Assembly: GCA_964645755.1 (NCBI GenBank)
Contig: CAZYBT010000018.1
Location: forward strand, 1-32,085
Source: VMCP01 sp964645755
GTDB lineage: Bacteria; Bacteroidota; Bacteroidia; NS11-12g; UBA955
Reading direction: 5' to 3'
Length of the DNA: 32,085 nucleotides
A model generated the notes under the pieces. The model was not told the origin of the DNA. It searched no databases and saw only the letters and a list, made by a program, of their open reading frames with translations. This document shows positions 24,340 to 32,085 of the stretch, in pieces. Numbering within the stretch: the stretch's first letter is position 1; each line of letters begins with the position of its first letter. A program made the position numbers and the translations under genes.

Positions 24340-24714
24340 ATGATTAGAAAACTACTGGTTTTATTTTTCTTATTATTCTCTTACAATCTGCATGCAACAA
24401 GCTTGTCAACGCCTCCTGTATTTGACAATCCCGTGCTCGCAGGCGGTCCGGATTTTACCCTCAATCCAAATCCTGTAAATGGTTCTTATTTCTATGTGAA
24501 TCTTAAATTCACAGAAGCAGAATTTCCAGATGCAGTCATTCTTGTTAACGATGTTTTGGGAAAAGTGGTCTATTCTTACGTCATCAAAAAGTCAGATTAT
24601 TCAGAAGGCAAAGTGAGAATTGGAGTGATGGATGCCCTCCTCGACAAAGGAGTTTATTTCATTCAATTGAAAAGTGGTGATTTTACCAAAACATTGAAGC
24701 TAGCAATTCGCTAA
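24340..24714 (+). CDS. Minimal secreted protein made almost only of a T9SS sorting domain
   Basis: This 124-residue protein has an N-terminal signal (MIRKLLVLFFLLFSYNLHAT), about 20 residues of linker, and then a T9SS type A sorting domain that fills the rest. The domain shows FTLNPNPVNGSYFYVNL, VILVNDVLGKVVYSY, LLDKGVYFIQLKSG and the closing TKTLKLAIR. There is no room for a cargo domain. It could be a decayed remnant of a larger cargo, a small surface protein anchored by the sorting system, or a competitor or tuner of T9SS; sequence alone does not decide. The GNAT gene follows after 6 bp. Confidence 0.82.
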   Translation: MIRKLLVLFFLLFSYNLHATSLSTPPVFDNPVLAGGPDFTLNPNPVNGSYFYVNLKFTEAEFPDAVILVNDVLGKVVYSYVIKKSDYSEGKVRIGVMDALLDKGVYFIQLKSGDFTKTLKLAIR

Positions 24715-24720
24715 AATTAC

Positions 24721-25167
24721 ATGGAAATTCGTCAAGCTGATCTCGCCGATTTTGATTCGGTGCACGCTCTTATTATGGAATTGGCTGAGTATGAAAAAGC
24801 TCCCAATGAAGTCATTACCTCACCTGAAACACTTTCCAATCATTGCTTAGCCAATAATCCTTTTGTTTTTTGTTGGGTTTTGGAAATTGATCAATGTATC
24901 GTAGCCACTGCCATTTGTTACATTCGTTATTCTACTTGGAAAGGCCCTGTGCTTTATCTTGAAGATATTGTTGTAAAGGAATCAGAACGAAGGAAAGGTT
25001 TCGGTACTGCCTTGTTAAATCATGTGATTTCGTTTGCTCAGAAAAGAAAGTTTGAACGAATGACTTGGCAAGTTCTCGATTGGAACCATCCCGCAATCGA
25101 TTTTTACAAGAAATTTAATGCTACTTTTGATCCTACATGGCTCAATGTGTCATTAAAGATTTCTTGA
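24721..25167 (+). CDS. GNAT-family N-acetyltransferase
   Basis: This 148-residue GCN5-related acetyltransferase uses acetyl-CoA in the cytoplasm. The acetyl-CoA pyrophosphate loop is visible as RRKGFGTALL (90-99), after the beta-4 strand LYLEDIVVKES. The C-terminal part MTWQVLDWNHPAIDFYKKF resembles the spermidine/diamine N-acetyltransferase subgroup (WxVLxWNxxAIxFY). The acceptor is therefore perhaps a polyamine or small amine; this is inference. It lies 6 bp after the small T9SS gene and 1 bp before the rhomboid gene, so it is probably in one operon with both. Confidence 0.88.
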   Translation: MEIRQADLADFDSVHALIMELAEYEKAPNEVITSPETLSNHCLANNPFVFCWVLEIDQCIVATAICYIRYSTWKGPVLYLEDIVVKESERRKGFGTALLNHVISFAQKRKFERMTWQVLDWNHPAIDFYKKFNATFDPTWLNVSLKIS

Positions 25168-25168
25168 T

Positions 25169-25794
25169 ATGCGTAATAAATTAGCAAGTTCCTTATTCTC
25201 TCTGGCAGCAGTTTGTGTTGTATTGGTCTGGATCTTTTATCTGCAAAATCCGAGATTGCTCGAAAAATTGTCGGTGCATCCCTTAAAATGGAATCAATTT
25301 TACACCGCTTTTACAGGGGTGTGGTTGCATTCTAATTTAGACCATCTTTTTGGTAACCTCATTGCGCTTATTTCTTTGTCTATTATTTTTATGTTGTTGT
25401 TCCCTTCGTTGTGGTTGCATTTTTTCGTGAATCAATATGTGGGCTCTTCAATTATCTTTTTTTTCATTGCCAAGGAAAATTCACAACATATTGGTTCTTC
25501 TGTTTGGATCTATTCATTTGTTTCATTTATCTTAACCATATTGCTCATGCAGCCTAACCGAAAACTGTGGGCTGTGTTTCTGGTTACAGTTTTGTTTTAT
25601 GGAAGTACGTGGTGGGGATTGTTGCCAATAATGCCGCAGGTGTCGCATGAGGGACATTTAAGCGGATTTATAACGGGCCTGTTGCTCGCATTCTTACTGA
25701 AAAATAAGTATTTAAAGCAACTGCCTCAAAGGAAATTGCCTCGTTGGTATTTTGAAGAGGGCAATCAGGGTAATCCTTATGATTCAATTAAGCC
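25169..25794 (+). CDS. Rhomboid-family intramembrane serine protease, 3' end lost in gap
   Basis: About 208 residues are readable before the Ns. The hydrophobic profile shows six segments. Rhomboid marks are HSNLDHLFGN (54-63), with the conserved His and Asn of helix 2; a nucleophile motif HIGSSVW with candidate Ser111; and GHLSGFITG with candidate catalytic His163. The usual GxSG reads GSSV here, an unusual fourth residue. Rhomboids cleave transmembrane helices of other proteins. The readable C terminus is hydrophilic and probably close to its natural end. It overlaps nothing on the other side except the assembly gap, beyond which the MFS gene converges. Confidence 0.8.
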
Positions 25795-25804
25795 NNNNNN
25801 NNNN
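25795..25804. other. Assembly gap (10 N)
   Basis: Ten undetermined bases lie between the convergent rhomboid and MFS genes and remove both stop codons. Ten may be a placeholder, so the true distance is unknown. Convergent genes often have a hairpin terminator here, which could have broken the assembly. Confidence 0.98.
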
Positions 25805-27033
25805 TGATTTTTTCCAGTGTCGTTCTTGAAAAGTAGCACAAATAGAATGGTTACAACAGCGGCATAACCAGCAAAAACAAGCCAAATAGATTGCCAATCT
25901 TTTACATTGTTGTGGATGAAATACATTTCAATGATTTTGCCACTTGCCAAACTACCTAAAATGGCGCCAATTCCATTGACCATCATGGTGAATAATCCTT
26001 GTGCACTCGAGCGAATGCTTGCATCTACTGAAGTCTCAATAAATAAAGAACCAGAAATATTGAAAAAGTCAAAAGCCATACCATAAATAATGCACGACAA
26101 TACAATCATCCACAGGCCATCAGATGGATTGCCAAACGCAAAGAGTGCAAAACGTAAAACCCAGGCGAGCATGCTGAAAATCATCACTTGTTTGATGCCA
26201 AATCGCTTCATGAAAAACGGAATTGTCAAAATGAACAATGTTTCGCTGATTTGTGAAATACTCAAGATGATAGCAGGGTATTTCATGGCCAAAGAATCTG
26301 CATACTGTGGCTGTAATTTAAAATCTTGTAGGAAAGTATCTCCATATGCATTTGTTAATTGCAAAGCCGCTCCTAATAACATTGAAAATATGAAAAAGAT
26401 GGCAAATTGCTTTTCTTTTAACATTTGAAATGCATTTAATCCTAAACCATTGACCCATGATTTCTTGGGTAAATTTTTTCCAAGAGGCGGACAAGCAGGC
26501 AAGGTAAAAGAGTAAATTGCCAATGCAATTGAAACCGAAGAAGCAAGGTAAAATTGAAAAGAAGATGTTTCGTTGTGCGTTAAGCTAACTGTCCAAACTG
26601 CGGCTATGAATCCTATGGTTCCCCATACACGAATAGGCGGGAAACTTTTCACCACATCTAAATTATTTTTCGAGAGAACGTGATAGGCAACAGTATTCGA
26701 CAATGAAATCGTTGGCATGTAAAATAACATAGTGACTAAAATTGTCCAAAACATTTCATTTGGTGTTTGAGCTGCTGGAACAAAATACAAGCTAATTCCA
26801 CCCAACAAATGTAAAATGCCGTATAATTTTTCGGCGTTTATAAAACGATCTGCGAGAATTCCTGTTATTGGTGGCATGAAAAGGGCAGAGAATCCCATGG
26901 TTGAAAAGATGATACCAAATTCGGAGGGACTCCATTGTTTTGTATTAAAACAATATCCCCCAATGGTAATAAGCCAAGATCCCCAAATAAAGAATTGAAG
27001 AAAACTTAATGTTGTTAATCTAAATTTAATCAT
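25805..27033 (-). CDS. MFS transporter, nucleoside:H+ symporter-like, 3' end in gap
   Basis: About 409 residues with twelve hydrophobic segments fit a major-facilitator protein. The start (MIKFRLTTLSFLQFFIWGSWLITIG) and PPIRVWGTIGFIAA resemble the NupG/XapB nucleoside:proton symporter family and its Bacteroidota homologues. FSALFMPPITGILADRF corresponds to the loop between helices 2 and 3. Substrate identity is inferred from resemblance only. The C terminus (LLFKNDTGKN) probably ends just inside the gap. It lies 15 bp after gmhA on the minus strand, as the third gene of the dsbD-gmhA-MFS operon. Confidence 0.82.
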
Positions 27034-27048
27034 AAATTGATGAAACTG

Positions 27049-27630
27049 TTACGCAATATGCATCAATTTTTCGATTGTGTCAATCAAAGTATGAATGATT
27101 TTAATATGAATTTCTTGCGCTCTGTCGGCAAATTCTGATTTAGGTGCTCTTATTTCAATATCGCACATTGGTCCAATTTTACCACCATCTTTTCCTGTAA
27201 GTCCAATCACAAACATTCCTTTGGATTGGGCAATGTGAATTGCATTGATAATATTCTGGCTGTTACCGCTGGTTGAAATTCCTAAAAAAACATCCCCTTT
27301 ATTTCCCAATGCCTCCAAATACCTTGAAAATACAAATTCGTAACCATAGTCGTTGCCAACGCAACTTAAATGACTTGGGTCGCTGATTGCAATGGCAGGA
27401 AGTGCTTTTCTGTTGTTTTTATATCTTCCGGTAAGTTCCTCGGCAAAATGCATCGCGTCGCAATGGCTTCCTCCATTTCCTGCAGCAATAACCTTTCCAC
27501 CGCTTTCAAATGAACTTACAATGGCTTTACTTGCATTTAAAATAGTTTCAAAATTAGAATCATTGGCAATAAAATCGTTTAAGCAATTTTGTGCCTCAGT
27601 GAAATGGAGTTTGATAGATTGTATATCCAT
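27049..27630 (-). CDS. gmhA: Phosphoheptose (sedoheptulose-7-phosphate) isomerase
   Basis: GmhA turns sedoheptulose 7-phosphate into D-glycero-manno-heptose 7-phosphate, the first step to ADP-heptose or GDP-heptose for lipopolysaccharide and surface glycans. The 193-residue SIS-domain protein shows GNGGSHCDAMHFAEELTGR (catalytic Glu65) and FLGISTSGNSQNI (phosphate loop, about 115-127). RAQEIHIKIIH follows, with His175 and His180. No gmhB, hldE or waaF genes are nearby. It is 2 bp after dsbD and 15 bp before the MFS gene, so it is expressed with genes of unrelated function. Confidence 0.93.
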   Translation of the reverse strand: MDIQSIKLHFTEAQNCLNDFIANDSNFETILNASKAIVSSFESGGKVIAAGNGGSHCDAMHFAEELTGRYKNNRKALPAIAISDPSHLSCVGNDYGYEFVFSRYLEALGNKGDVFLGISTSGNSQNIINAIHIAQSKGMFVIGLTGKDGGKIGPMCDIEIRAPKSEFADRAQEIHIKIIHTLIDTIEKLMHIA

Positions 27631-27632
27631 GC

Positions 27633-29744
27633 TTATTTCGACTTTTTAAAATTGTTCAAACCATCTTCTAGGAATTTGATAAACGGTTCACTTTTGAATT
27701 CAAAATATTCTGCTGTGTATGCCGGTTGCAATAAATTTTCGTTACCATCCATTAAAACATACAAAGGCTGCACAGTTTTCCCGAAATAACATTGTTCAAT
27801 TTCAGCATTTTTATCGCCCAACATGGTAATCATTTTGCCGGATGCATTTCCTTTGAACCATTCGTTTTCGGGTAATTTGATTTTTTTGTCGTCAACAAAT
27901 AATGAAACCACAATATACTTTTCACGTAGAATTTTCAAAGCAGCAGGGTCAGACCAAGCTTTCTCTTCCATTTTACGGCAGTTCACACATCCATGTCCTG
28001 TAAAATCAATGAACAATGGTTTGTTTTGTGCTTTTGCACATGCCAAGGCTTCATCGTAATCAAAATATCCCTCAAGACCATGCGGAATATGAAGTTTATC
28101 ATTTGAATATTTAGGGGTTCCACAAAGGGTACTCACCCCACCGTGCGCATTCGATGACCCCGATTTAAAGTCTTGCGATGTCATTGGAGGCAAATAACCT
28201 GCCAGCGCTTTCAAAGGTGCTCCCCACATTCCGGGAATCATATACATGACAAACGAGAACACAGCCACCACCAAACTCAATCTAAAAATACTCAGCCTTG
28301 GAACCTCATCGTCATGAGCAAATTTAATTTTGCCAAGAAGATATAGTCCGAGCAATGCAAAAATGACAATCCAAATTGCTAAATATACCTCTCGATCTAA
28401 AATTCCCCAGTGGTAAGTTTGATCTGGAATCGACAAGAATTTTAACGCAAAAGCGAGTTCTACGAAACCCAATACCACTTTCACACTATTCAACCAACCA
28501 CCAGATTTCGGTAAATTATTCATCCAAGATGGAAACAGCGACAACAACCCGAACGGCAATGCAAAAGCTAGGGAAAATCCAAACATTCCAATAATTGGTC
28601 GCATGGCACCCCCTTGAACAGCTTCTACCATCACAGTTCCAACGATTGGACCAGTGCAGGAAAATGAAACCAAAGCAATGGTTATGGCCATAAAAATTGG
28701 ACCCATGATTCCACCTTTATCTACTTGCTTATCCATTTTATTGACAATAGAACTTGGTAGAACTATTTCAAAAGCCCCGAAGAAACTAGCTGCAAAAATG
28801 ACAAAAATAACAGTGAAGAAAATATTCGGAATCCAGTGTGTACTTACCCAATTGGCTGCAGTTGCTCCAAATGTGTAGGCAACCAAAGTGCCAATAATCG
28901 TGTAAAAGGCAATGATGGAAAAGGCGAACAAAAATGAATCTCTCAATGCAATCTTCCTATTTTTATTACGAATAAAAAATGAAACAGTCATCGGAATCAT
29001 GGGGAAAACACAAGGCGTGAGTAGCGCAGCAAAACCGCTTATCAACGCCAAAATGAACAATCCCATGTAATCTTCTGTTGTTTCGGCACTTTGAACACCA
29101 TTGAAAGTTTTTGTTTGACAAACCCCATTGCCATTTTCATATCGGTATTTAGCAGAATTTCCAGTGTTTACGACAATTGTTTTTGATACAATTGTGTCGA
29201 TATTTTGAGTTTCAACCGTTGGTTGAACTTCGGTTGCTACTGTTTCAGGAGCATCAATTTTGCCAATTACATTGAGAGATGGGGTTTTTATAACTTGGTC
29301 TCGGATATTGTCGCAACCACTTTCATTGCAGATTTGACCATTGAAAATCATCTCAATTGAGGCTATGGTTTTGAGAACTTTAATTTTTTGTCGGAATTCC
29401 CCTTTGTTCACAAACTCACCAGACGAACAATGCCATACCTCATCTTCTTTTACCATGTGGTCGCCAACGCCGTAGAACTTTCCAATTAATTGAAAGCTAG
29501 CATTTTGCTTGAAGTCTATGCTTGCTCGCATTGGTCCATCATATTCAGGACAATCGCTTTTTTCACTAAAAACATGAAACCCTTTTGGTACGTCGAATTT
29601 GATGACAATTTCAACAATATCTCCGGCTTTAGCAGACGTTTTATTGTAACTAGCAGTGAATGTAGGCTTTGGGAAACCCGCGCCGAAAGTCGCTCCAATT
29701 GTACTTGAAATGAAAATGATGGAAAAAATGAATTTTTTGAACAT
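27633..29744 (-). CDS. dsbD: Thiol:disulfide interchange protein DsbD
   Basis: DsbD moves electrons from cytoplasmic thioredoxin across the inner membrane to periplasmic reductases. All three domains are present in 703 residues. After the signal peptide, an N-terminal domain ends in ICNESGC with Cys139 and Cys144. The transmembrane core (about 228-510, eight helices) has the paired redox Cys245 in LLTPCVFPMIP and Cys363 in SFSCTGPIVG. A C-terminal thioredoxin-like domain has FTGHGCVNC with Cys586 and Cys589. The TlpA-like lipoprotein elsewhere in the window is a possible client. It has an exact -7 box 8 nt upstream and leads the dsbD-gmhA-MFS operon. Confidence 0.94.
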   Translation of the reverse strand: MFKKFIFSIIFISSTIGATFGAGFPKPTFTASYNKTSAKAGDIVEIVIKFDVPKGFHVFSEKSDCPEYDGPMRASIDFKQNASFQLIGKFYGVGDHMVKEDEVWHCSSGEFVNKGEFRQKIKVLKTIASIEMIFNGQICNESGCDNIRDQVIKTPSLNVIGKIDAPETVATEVQPTVETQNIDTIVSKTIVVNTGNSAKYRYENGNGVCQTKTFNGVQSAETTEDYMGLFILALISGFAALLTPCVFPMIPMTVSFFIRNKNRKIALRDSFLFAFSIIAFYTIIGTLVAYTFGATAANWVSTHWIPNIFFTVIFVIFAASFFGAFEIVLPSSIVNKMDKQVDKGGIMGPIFMAITIALVSFSCTGPIVGTVMVEAVQGGAMRPIIGMFGFSLAFALPFGLLSLFPSWMNNLPKSGGWLNSVKVVLGFVELAFALKFLSIPDQTYHWGILDREVYLAIWIVIFALLGLYLLGKIKFAHDDEVPRLSIFRLSLVVAVFSFVMYMIPGMWGAPLKALAGYLPPMTSQDFKSGSSNAHGGVSTLCGTPKYSNDKLHIPHGLEGYFDYDEALACAKAQNKPLFIDFTGHGCVNCRKMEEKAWSDPAALKILREKYIVVSLFVDDKKIKLPENEWFKGNASGKMITMLGDKNAEIEQCYFGKTVQPLYVLMDGNENLLQPAYTAEYFEFKSEPFIKFLEDGLNNFKKSK

Positions 29745-29752
29745 AAGATTTA

Positions 29753-29760
29753 CAAAAATA
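29753..29760 (-). promoter_or_regulatory. -7 box of the dsbD operon
   Basis: On the minus strand TATTTTTG matches TAnnTTTG exactly and ends 8 nt before the ATG at 29744. No good -33 element lies at the expected spacing. Confidence 0.55.
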
Positions 29761-29848
29761 AGTGAAATGACATTATTTTTATGTGACTTTCGTTTGAATT
29801 ACCCAACACATGTTAAAAAGTAATTTTCCTTTTACACGTTATGCTATT

Positions 29849-29856
29849 TAGGTTTG
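29849..29856 (+). promoter_or_regulatory. -7 box of the LysM glucosaminidase gene
   Basis: TAGGTTTG matches TAnnTTTG exactly and lies 20 nt before the ATG at 29877. It is downstream of an earlier in-frame ATG (29841), so it argues that 29877 is the true start. Confidence 0.45.
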
Positions 29857-29876
29857 AGTTTAAATCTATTGTAAAG

Positions 29877-31379
29877 ATGGTAATTTATAAACGTTTATTT
29901 GCTCTTTGTGGGACATTGGCTTTTGGTTTGATTGGGGTCTTAAATGCCCAGAAATCAATGAATACAAAAGAATATATTGATTCATTTAAACAAGCTGCCA
30001 TGCAGGAAATGAGGGTACATGGTGTTCCTGCAAGTATCACTTTAGGACAAGGAATTTTAGAGAGTGCAAGCGGAAATAGTAAATTATCGAAGGAGTGCAA
30101 CAACCATTTTGGTATAAAGTGTCGAAAAAATTGGAATGGTAAATTTTGTTTGGCAGATGATGACGCAAAAGATGAATGTTTTCGAGGTTATGAAACCGCG
30201 ATTGAAAGTTACAGAGATCATTCTTTATTTCTAAAGGGTAGCTCTCGTTATGCAGCATTATTTGAGTTAAACCCCACAGATTATGAGGGATGGGCCAACG
30301 GTTTGAGAGAAGCCGGATATGCCACCAATCCTGCATATGGAACAATTTTATCAAATATTATTCGAAAATATCGGCTTACGTTGTTCGATAGTATGGTGGT
30401 TTTGGGAGAAGAGTATTTCAAAGGGTCTTCAGATCAGCCTGAAATGATACAAATAAATGGGGTGCCTGCTATCGGTGCAAAAGAAGGTGAAAATCCTTCC
30501 GAAGTAGCTAAAAAACACAGGTTGGGGACATGGCAGATTTATCGTTACAATGATTTGAAAGAGGGTGAGATGATTAATCCTGGGGAAATTTTGTATCTAA
30601 GGCCCAAGAAAAGCAGTGGATCTGAAGAAACACATATCTTGAAAAAAGGGGAAACAATGAGAGACATTTCGCAGCAGTATGCAGTGAAAATGAAGCAATT
30701 GTACCGCAAAAACAAAATGCAACCCGGACAAGAACCAGAAGTAGGAGAGGTGATTTATTTGAAAGACAAGCGTCCCTCACCTCCAAAATTGGCGGCTCAA
30801 ACTCCAAAGACCAATCAAATTGATGCTCTTGCCATCATGAATCAAAAGAAAAAAGCGGTTGCCGAAAACATGCATGAAGTGCAAAAAGGAGAAACCATTG
30901 AACAAATTGCTGAGAAATACCATACATCGGTGCTTAACTTGGTACGCTGGAATGATTTAGAAATAGCTGAGGTGAAAGCAGGACAGATTTTAGTGTTGAG
31001 TCCAACGTTAAAACCGGCAGCACAAACTGAGCAAATGGTGGATGTCAAAGAAAATGTGAAACCTAAAACGCATACTGTTTTGCGGGGAGAGACGGTGTAT
31101 TCAATTTCTAAGTTATATGCACTTAAGTCAGATTCAATTATCGCCTGGAATCAGCTCGAATCTAAAGCTATTGCTGTAGATCAAGTACTCGTGCTTTATC
31201 GCACCAAATCGGCATCTAGTAATAAAGCGGCTCCGGTGGCGAGTATCCATTTTGTGAAGCCCGGTGAAACACTTTACAACATTGCTCAAAAGTACCATTT
31301 ACCGGTAGATAAATTGAAGCAATTGAATCATTTGCCAAATAATTCAATTAGCATTGGTCAAAAGCTTCTTTTACAATAA
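29877..31379 (+). CDS. Secreted N-acetylglucosaminidase with LysM repeats
   Basis: This 500-residue exported peptidoglycan hydrolase has a signal peptide (MVIYKRLFALCGTLAFGLIGVLNAQ) and a FlgJ-type glucosaminidase domain (about 28-170). The domain shows PASITLGQGILESASGNSKL (catalytic Glu62), HFGIKC and YRDHSLFL. Four clear LysM modules follow: ILKKGETMRDISQQY, HEVQKGETIEQIAEKY, HTVLRGETVYSISKLY and HFVKPGETLYNIAQKY. A weaker module precedes them (KEGENPSEVAKKHRL). LysM modules bind GlcNAc in cell-wall glycan, so it should work in the periplasm, in division or turnover. The frame runs back to 29841, but the start at 29877 gives the signal peptide. Confidence 0.93.
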   Translation: MVIYKRLFALCGTLAFGLIGVLNAQKSMNTKEYIDSFKQAAMQEMRVHGVPASITLGQGILESASGNSKLSKECNNHFGIKCRKNWNGKFCLADDDAKDECFRGYETAIESYRDHSLFLKGSSRYAALFELNPTDYEGWANGLREAGYATNPAYGTILSNIIRKYRLTLFDSMVVLGEEYFKGSSDQPEMIQINGVPAIGAKEGENPSEVAKKHRLGTWQIYRYNDLKEGEMINPGEILYLRPKKSSGSEETHILKKGETMRDISQQYAVKMKQLYRKNKMQPGQEPEVGEVIYLKDKRPSPPKLAAQTPKTNQIDALAIMNQKKKAVAENMHEVQKGETIEQIAEKYHTSVLNLVRWNDLEIAEVKAGQILVLSPTLKPAAQTEQMVDVKENVKPKTHTVLRGETVYSISKLYALKSDSIIAWNQLESKAIAVDQVLVLYRTKSASSNKAAPVASIHFVKPGETLYNIAQKYHLPVDKLKQLNHLPNNSISIGQKLLLQ

Positions 31380-31420
31380 TCTATTTGTCATAAAATTGTA
31401 AAAATTTTAAAATTTGTGTG

Positions 31421-31435
31421 GATTTTGTCAAAATC
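31421..31435. repeat. Short perfect inverted repeat
   Basis: GATTTTG and CAAAATC flank a single T in the 150-bp stretch between the glucosaminidase gene and the GEVED-type gene. It could be an operator half-site pair; there is no T-run, so it is not a terminator. The rest of the stretch is AT-rich with no clear -7 match. Confidence 0.35.
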
Positions 31436-31529
31436 TATTCACAATTCCATCGTATTGGTCAATTAGTTTTTCAGAATATCGAACGGAATGAGTACATTTC
31501 GGGCTGAAAAAACAATTACTAAAACTAAA

Positions 31530-32085
31530 ATGAAAATTTCCTTTAAAAATCTCGGAAGTAAGATTTTTGCTCTAACACTTACTGCACTTGGGTTCGCAAC
31601 ATCGAACTTAAATGCGCAGATATGTGGTGCAACAAATTCTTACGGGTGTTCGATTGACTGGTTTTCAGGCGTGGAAATCAAGAACAGCAAAGGCGATGTT
31701 GCGAGTTTTACTGGTTTAACTTGTTCGAACACAGGTGCAACCAACAAACTCATGACAACAACACCTTGTATTGACATCACACCTGGTGAAACGATTGAAA
31801 TGAAGATCACAAACGGTTGTACTTATTATGAGTGGGCCGGTGTGTGGTTGGATTTAAATGGCGACAACAAACTTGATGCAAGTGAGTGCTTGTCTGGTTC
31901 TTCTGGTCCAATTGGACAAGTTGCTCCAAATGGTGGATCTAACACAGGTTCAATTAAAATTCCTTGTAACAGCACATTCTCAGGAACAGCAATTTTGCGT
32001 GTTCGTTGTTTGTACATATCGGTGAATGCCAACCAAGGTTGTGGAACTGTGAGTGATTATGGTAACATCATGGATTTCCAAGTGA
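31530..32085 (+). CDS. Secreted cysteine-rich GEVED-type protein, 3' truncated by window end
   Basis: The frame is open to the last base and gives 185 residues. The signal peptide is MKISFKNLGSKIFALTLTA with cleavage after SNLNAQ. An in-frame ATG at 31488 would add 14 residues. The mature part has nine cysteines in about 155 residues. It closely resembles a GEVED domain: YYEWAGVWLDLNGDNKLDAS, a calcium-binding-like loop, and then GTAILRVRCLY and GCGTVSDYGNIMDFQV. In Bacteroidota such domains sit in large secreted proteins that often end in a T9SS sorting domain; that end is not visible here. Disulfide formation is suggested by the even spread of cysteines. Confidence 0.82.
   Translation, partial: MKISFKNLGSKIFALTLTALGFATSNLNAQICGATNSYGCSIDWFSGVEIKNSKGDVASFTGLTCSNTGATNKLMTTTPCIDITPGETIEMKITNGCTYYEWAGVWLDLNGDNKLDASECLSGSSGPIGQVAPNGGSNTGSIKIPCNSTFSGTAILRVRCLYISVNANQGCGTVSDYGNIMDFQV

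Overview
The window is low-GC DNA from a member of the Bacteroidota, probably a pigmented, gliding-type lineage with a type IX secretion system. The evidence is two proteins ending in T9SS type A sorting domains, a DUF4369-thioredoxin lipoprotein, tandem OmpH/Skp genes beside murI, start regions without Shine-Dalgarno sites, and many Bacteroidota-type -7 boxes (TAnnTTTG) just upstream of start codons. A run of 10 Ns at 25795-25804 shows it is a scaffold with an assembly gap. No rRNA, tRNA, CRISPR array, insertion sequence or phage gene was recognised, and no stretch over 300 bases lacks a gene.

Layout. 1-2476: end of an upstream transcript (terminator) and an MMPL/RND transporter. 2479-5164: a convergent LuxE-like acyl-protein synthetase, a small lipoprotein diverging from it, and two OmpH/Skp periplasmic chaperones closed by a terminator. 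5183-9053: murI, uvrC and pabB. 9091-14803 (minus strand): murB, a large T9SS cargo protein, truB, a TlpA-like lipoprotein and an OmpR-family response regulator with no sensor kinase beside it. 14921-17670: carotenoid operon crtZ-crtI-crtB with overlapping ends. 17673-21727: radA (minus), a Nfu-type Fe-S scaffold and a long-chain acyl-CoA synthetase. 21780-23865 (minus): a second carotenoid pair, CrtD-like desaturase and CruF-like hydratase. 24063-25794: an alanine-rich lipoprotein with an excellent promoter, a very small T9SS protein, a GNAT acetyltransferase and a rhomboid protease running into the gap. 25805-29744 (minus): dsbD, gmhA and a nucleoside-symporter-like MFS gene as a tight operon. 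29877-31379: a glucosaminidase with LysM repeats. 31530 to the end: the 5' part of a secreted cysteine-rich GEVED-type protein.

How the genes fit together. The two carotenoid loci together encode phytoene synthase, desaturation, ring hydroxylation, 1',2'-hydration and 3',4'-desaturation. That set points to a monocyclic saproxanthin- or myxol-like pigment, provided a lycopene cyclase and GGPP synthase lie outside the window. Much of the rest is envelope work: peptidoglycan precursors (murI, murB), remodelling (LysM glucosaminidase), outer-membrane chaperones, disulfide handling (dsbD, TlpA) and a heptose precursor enzyme (gmhA).

I found no convincing wholly new multi-gene system. The most interesting signals are small: a 24-nt imperfect inverted repeat before the response regulator, a perfect 11-bp inverted repeat covering the acyl-CoA synthetase start codon, a terminator for the crt operon lying inside the opposing radA gene, -7 boxes placed so close to starts that several mRNAs should be leaderless or nearly so, overlapping divergent 5' ends at 3431-3483, and a 124-residue protein that is almost only a T9SS sorting domain.
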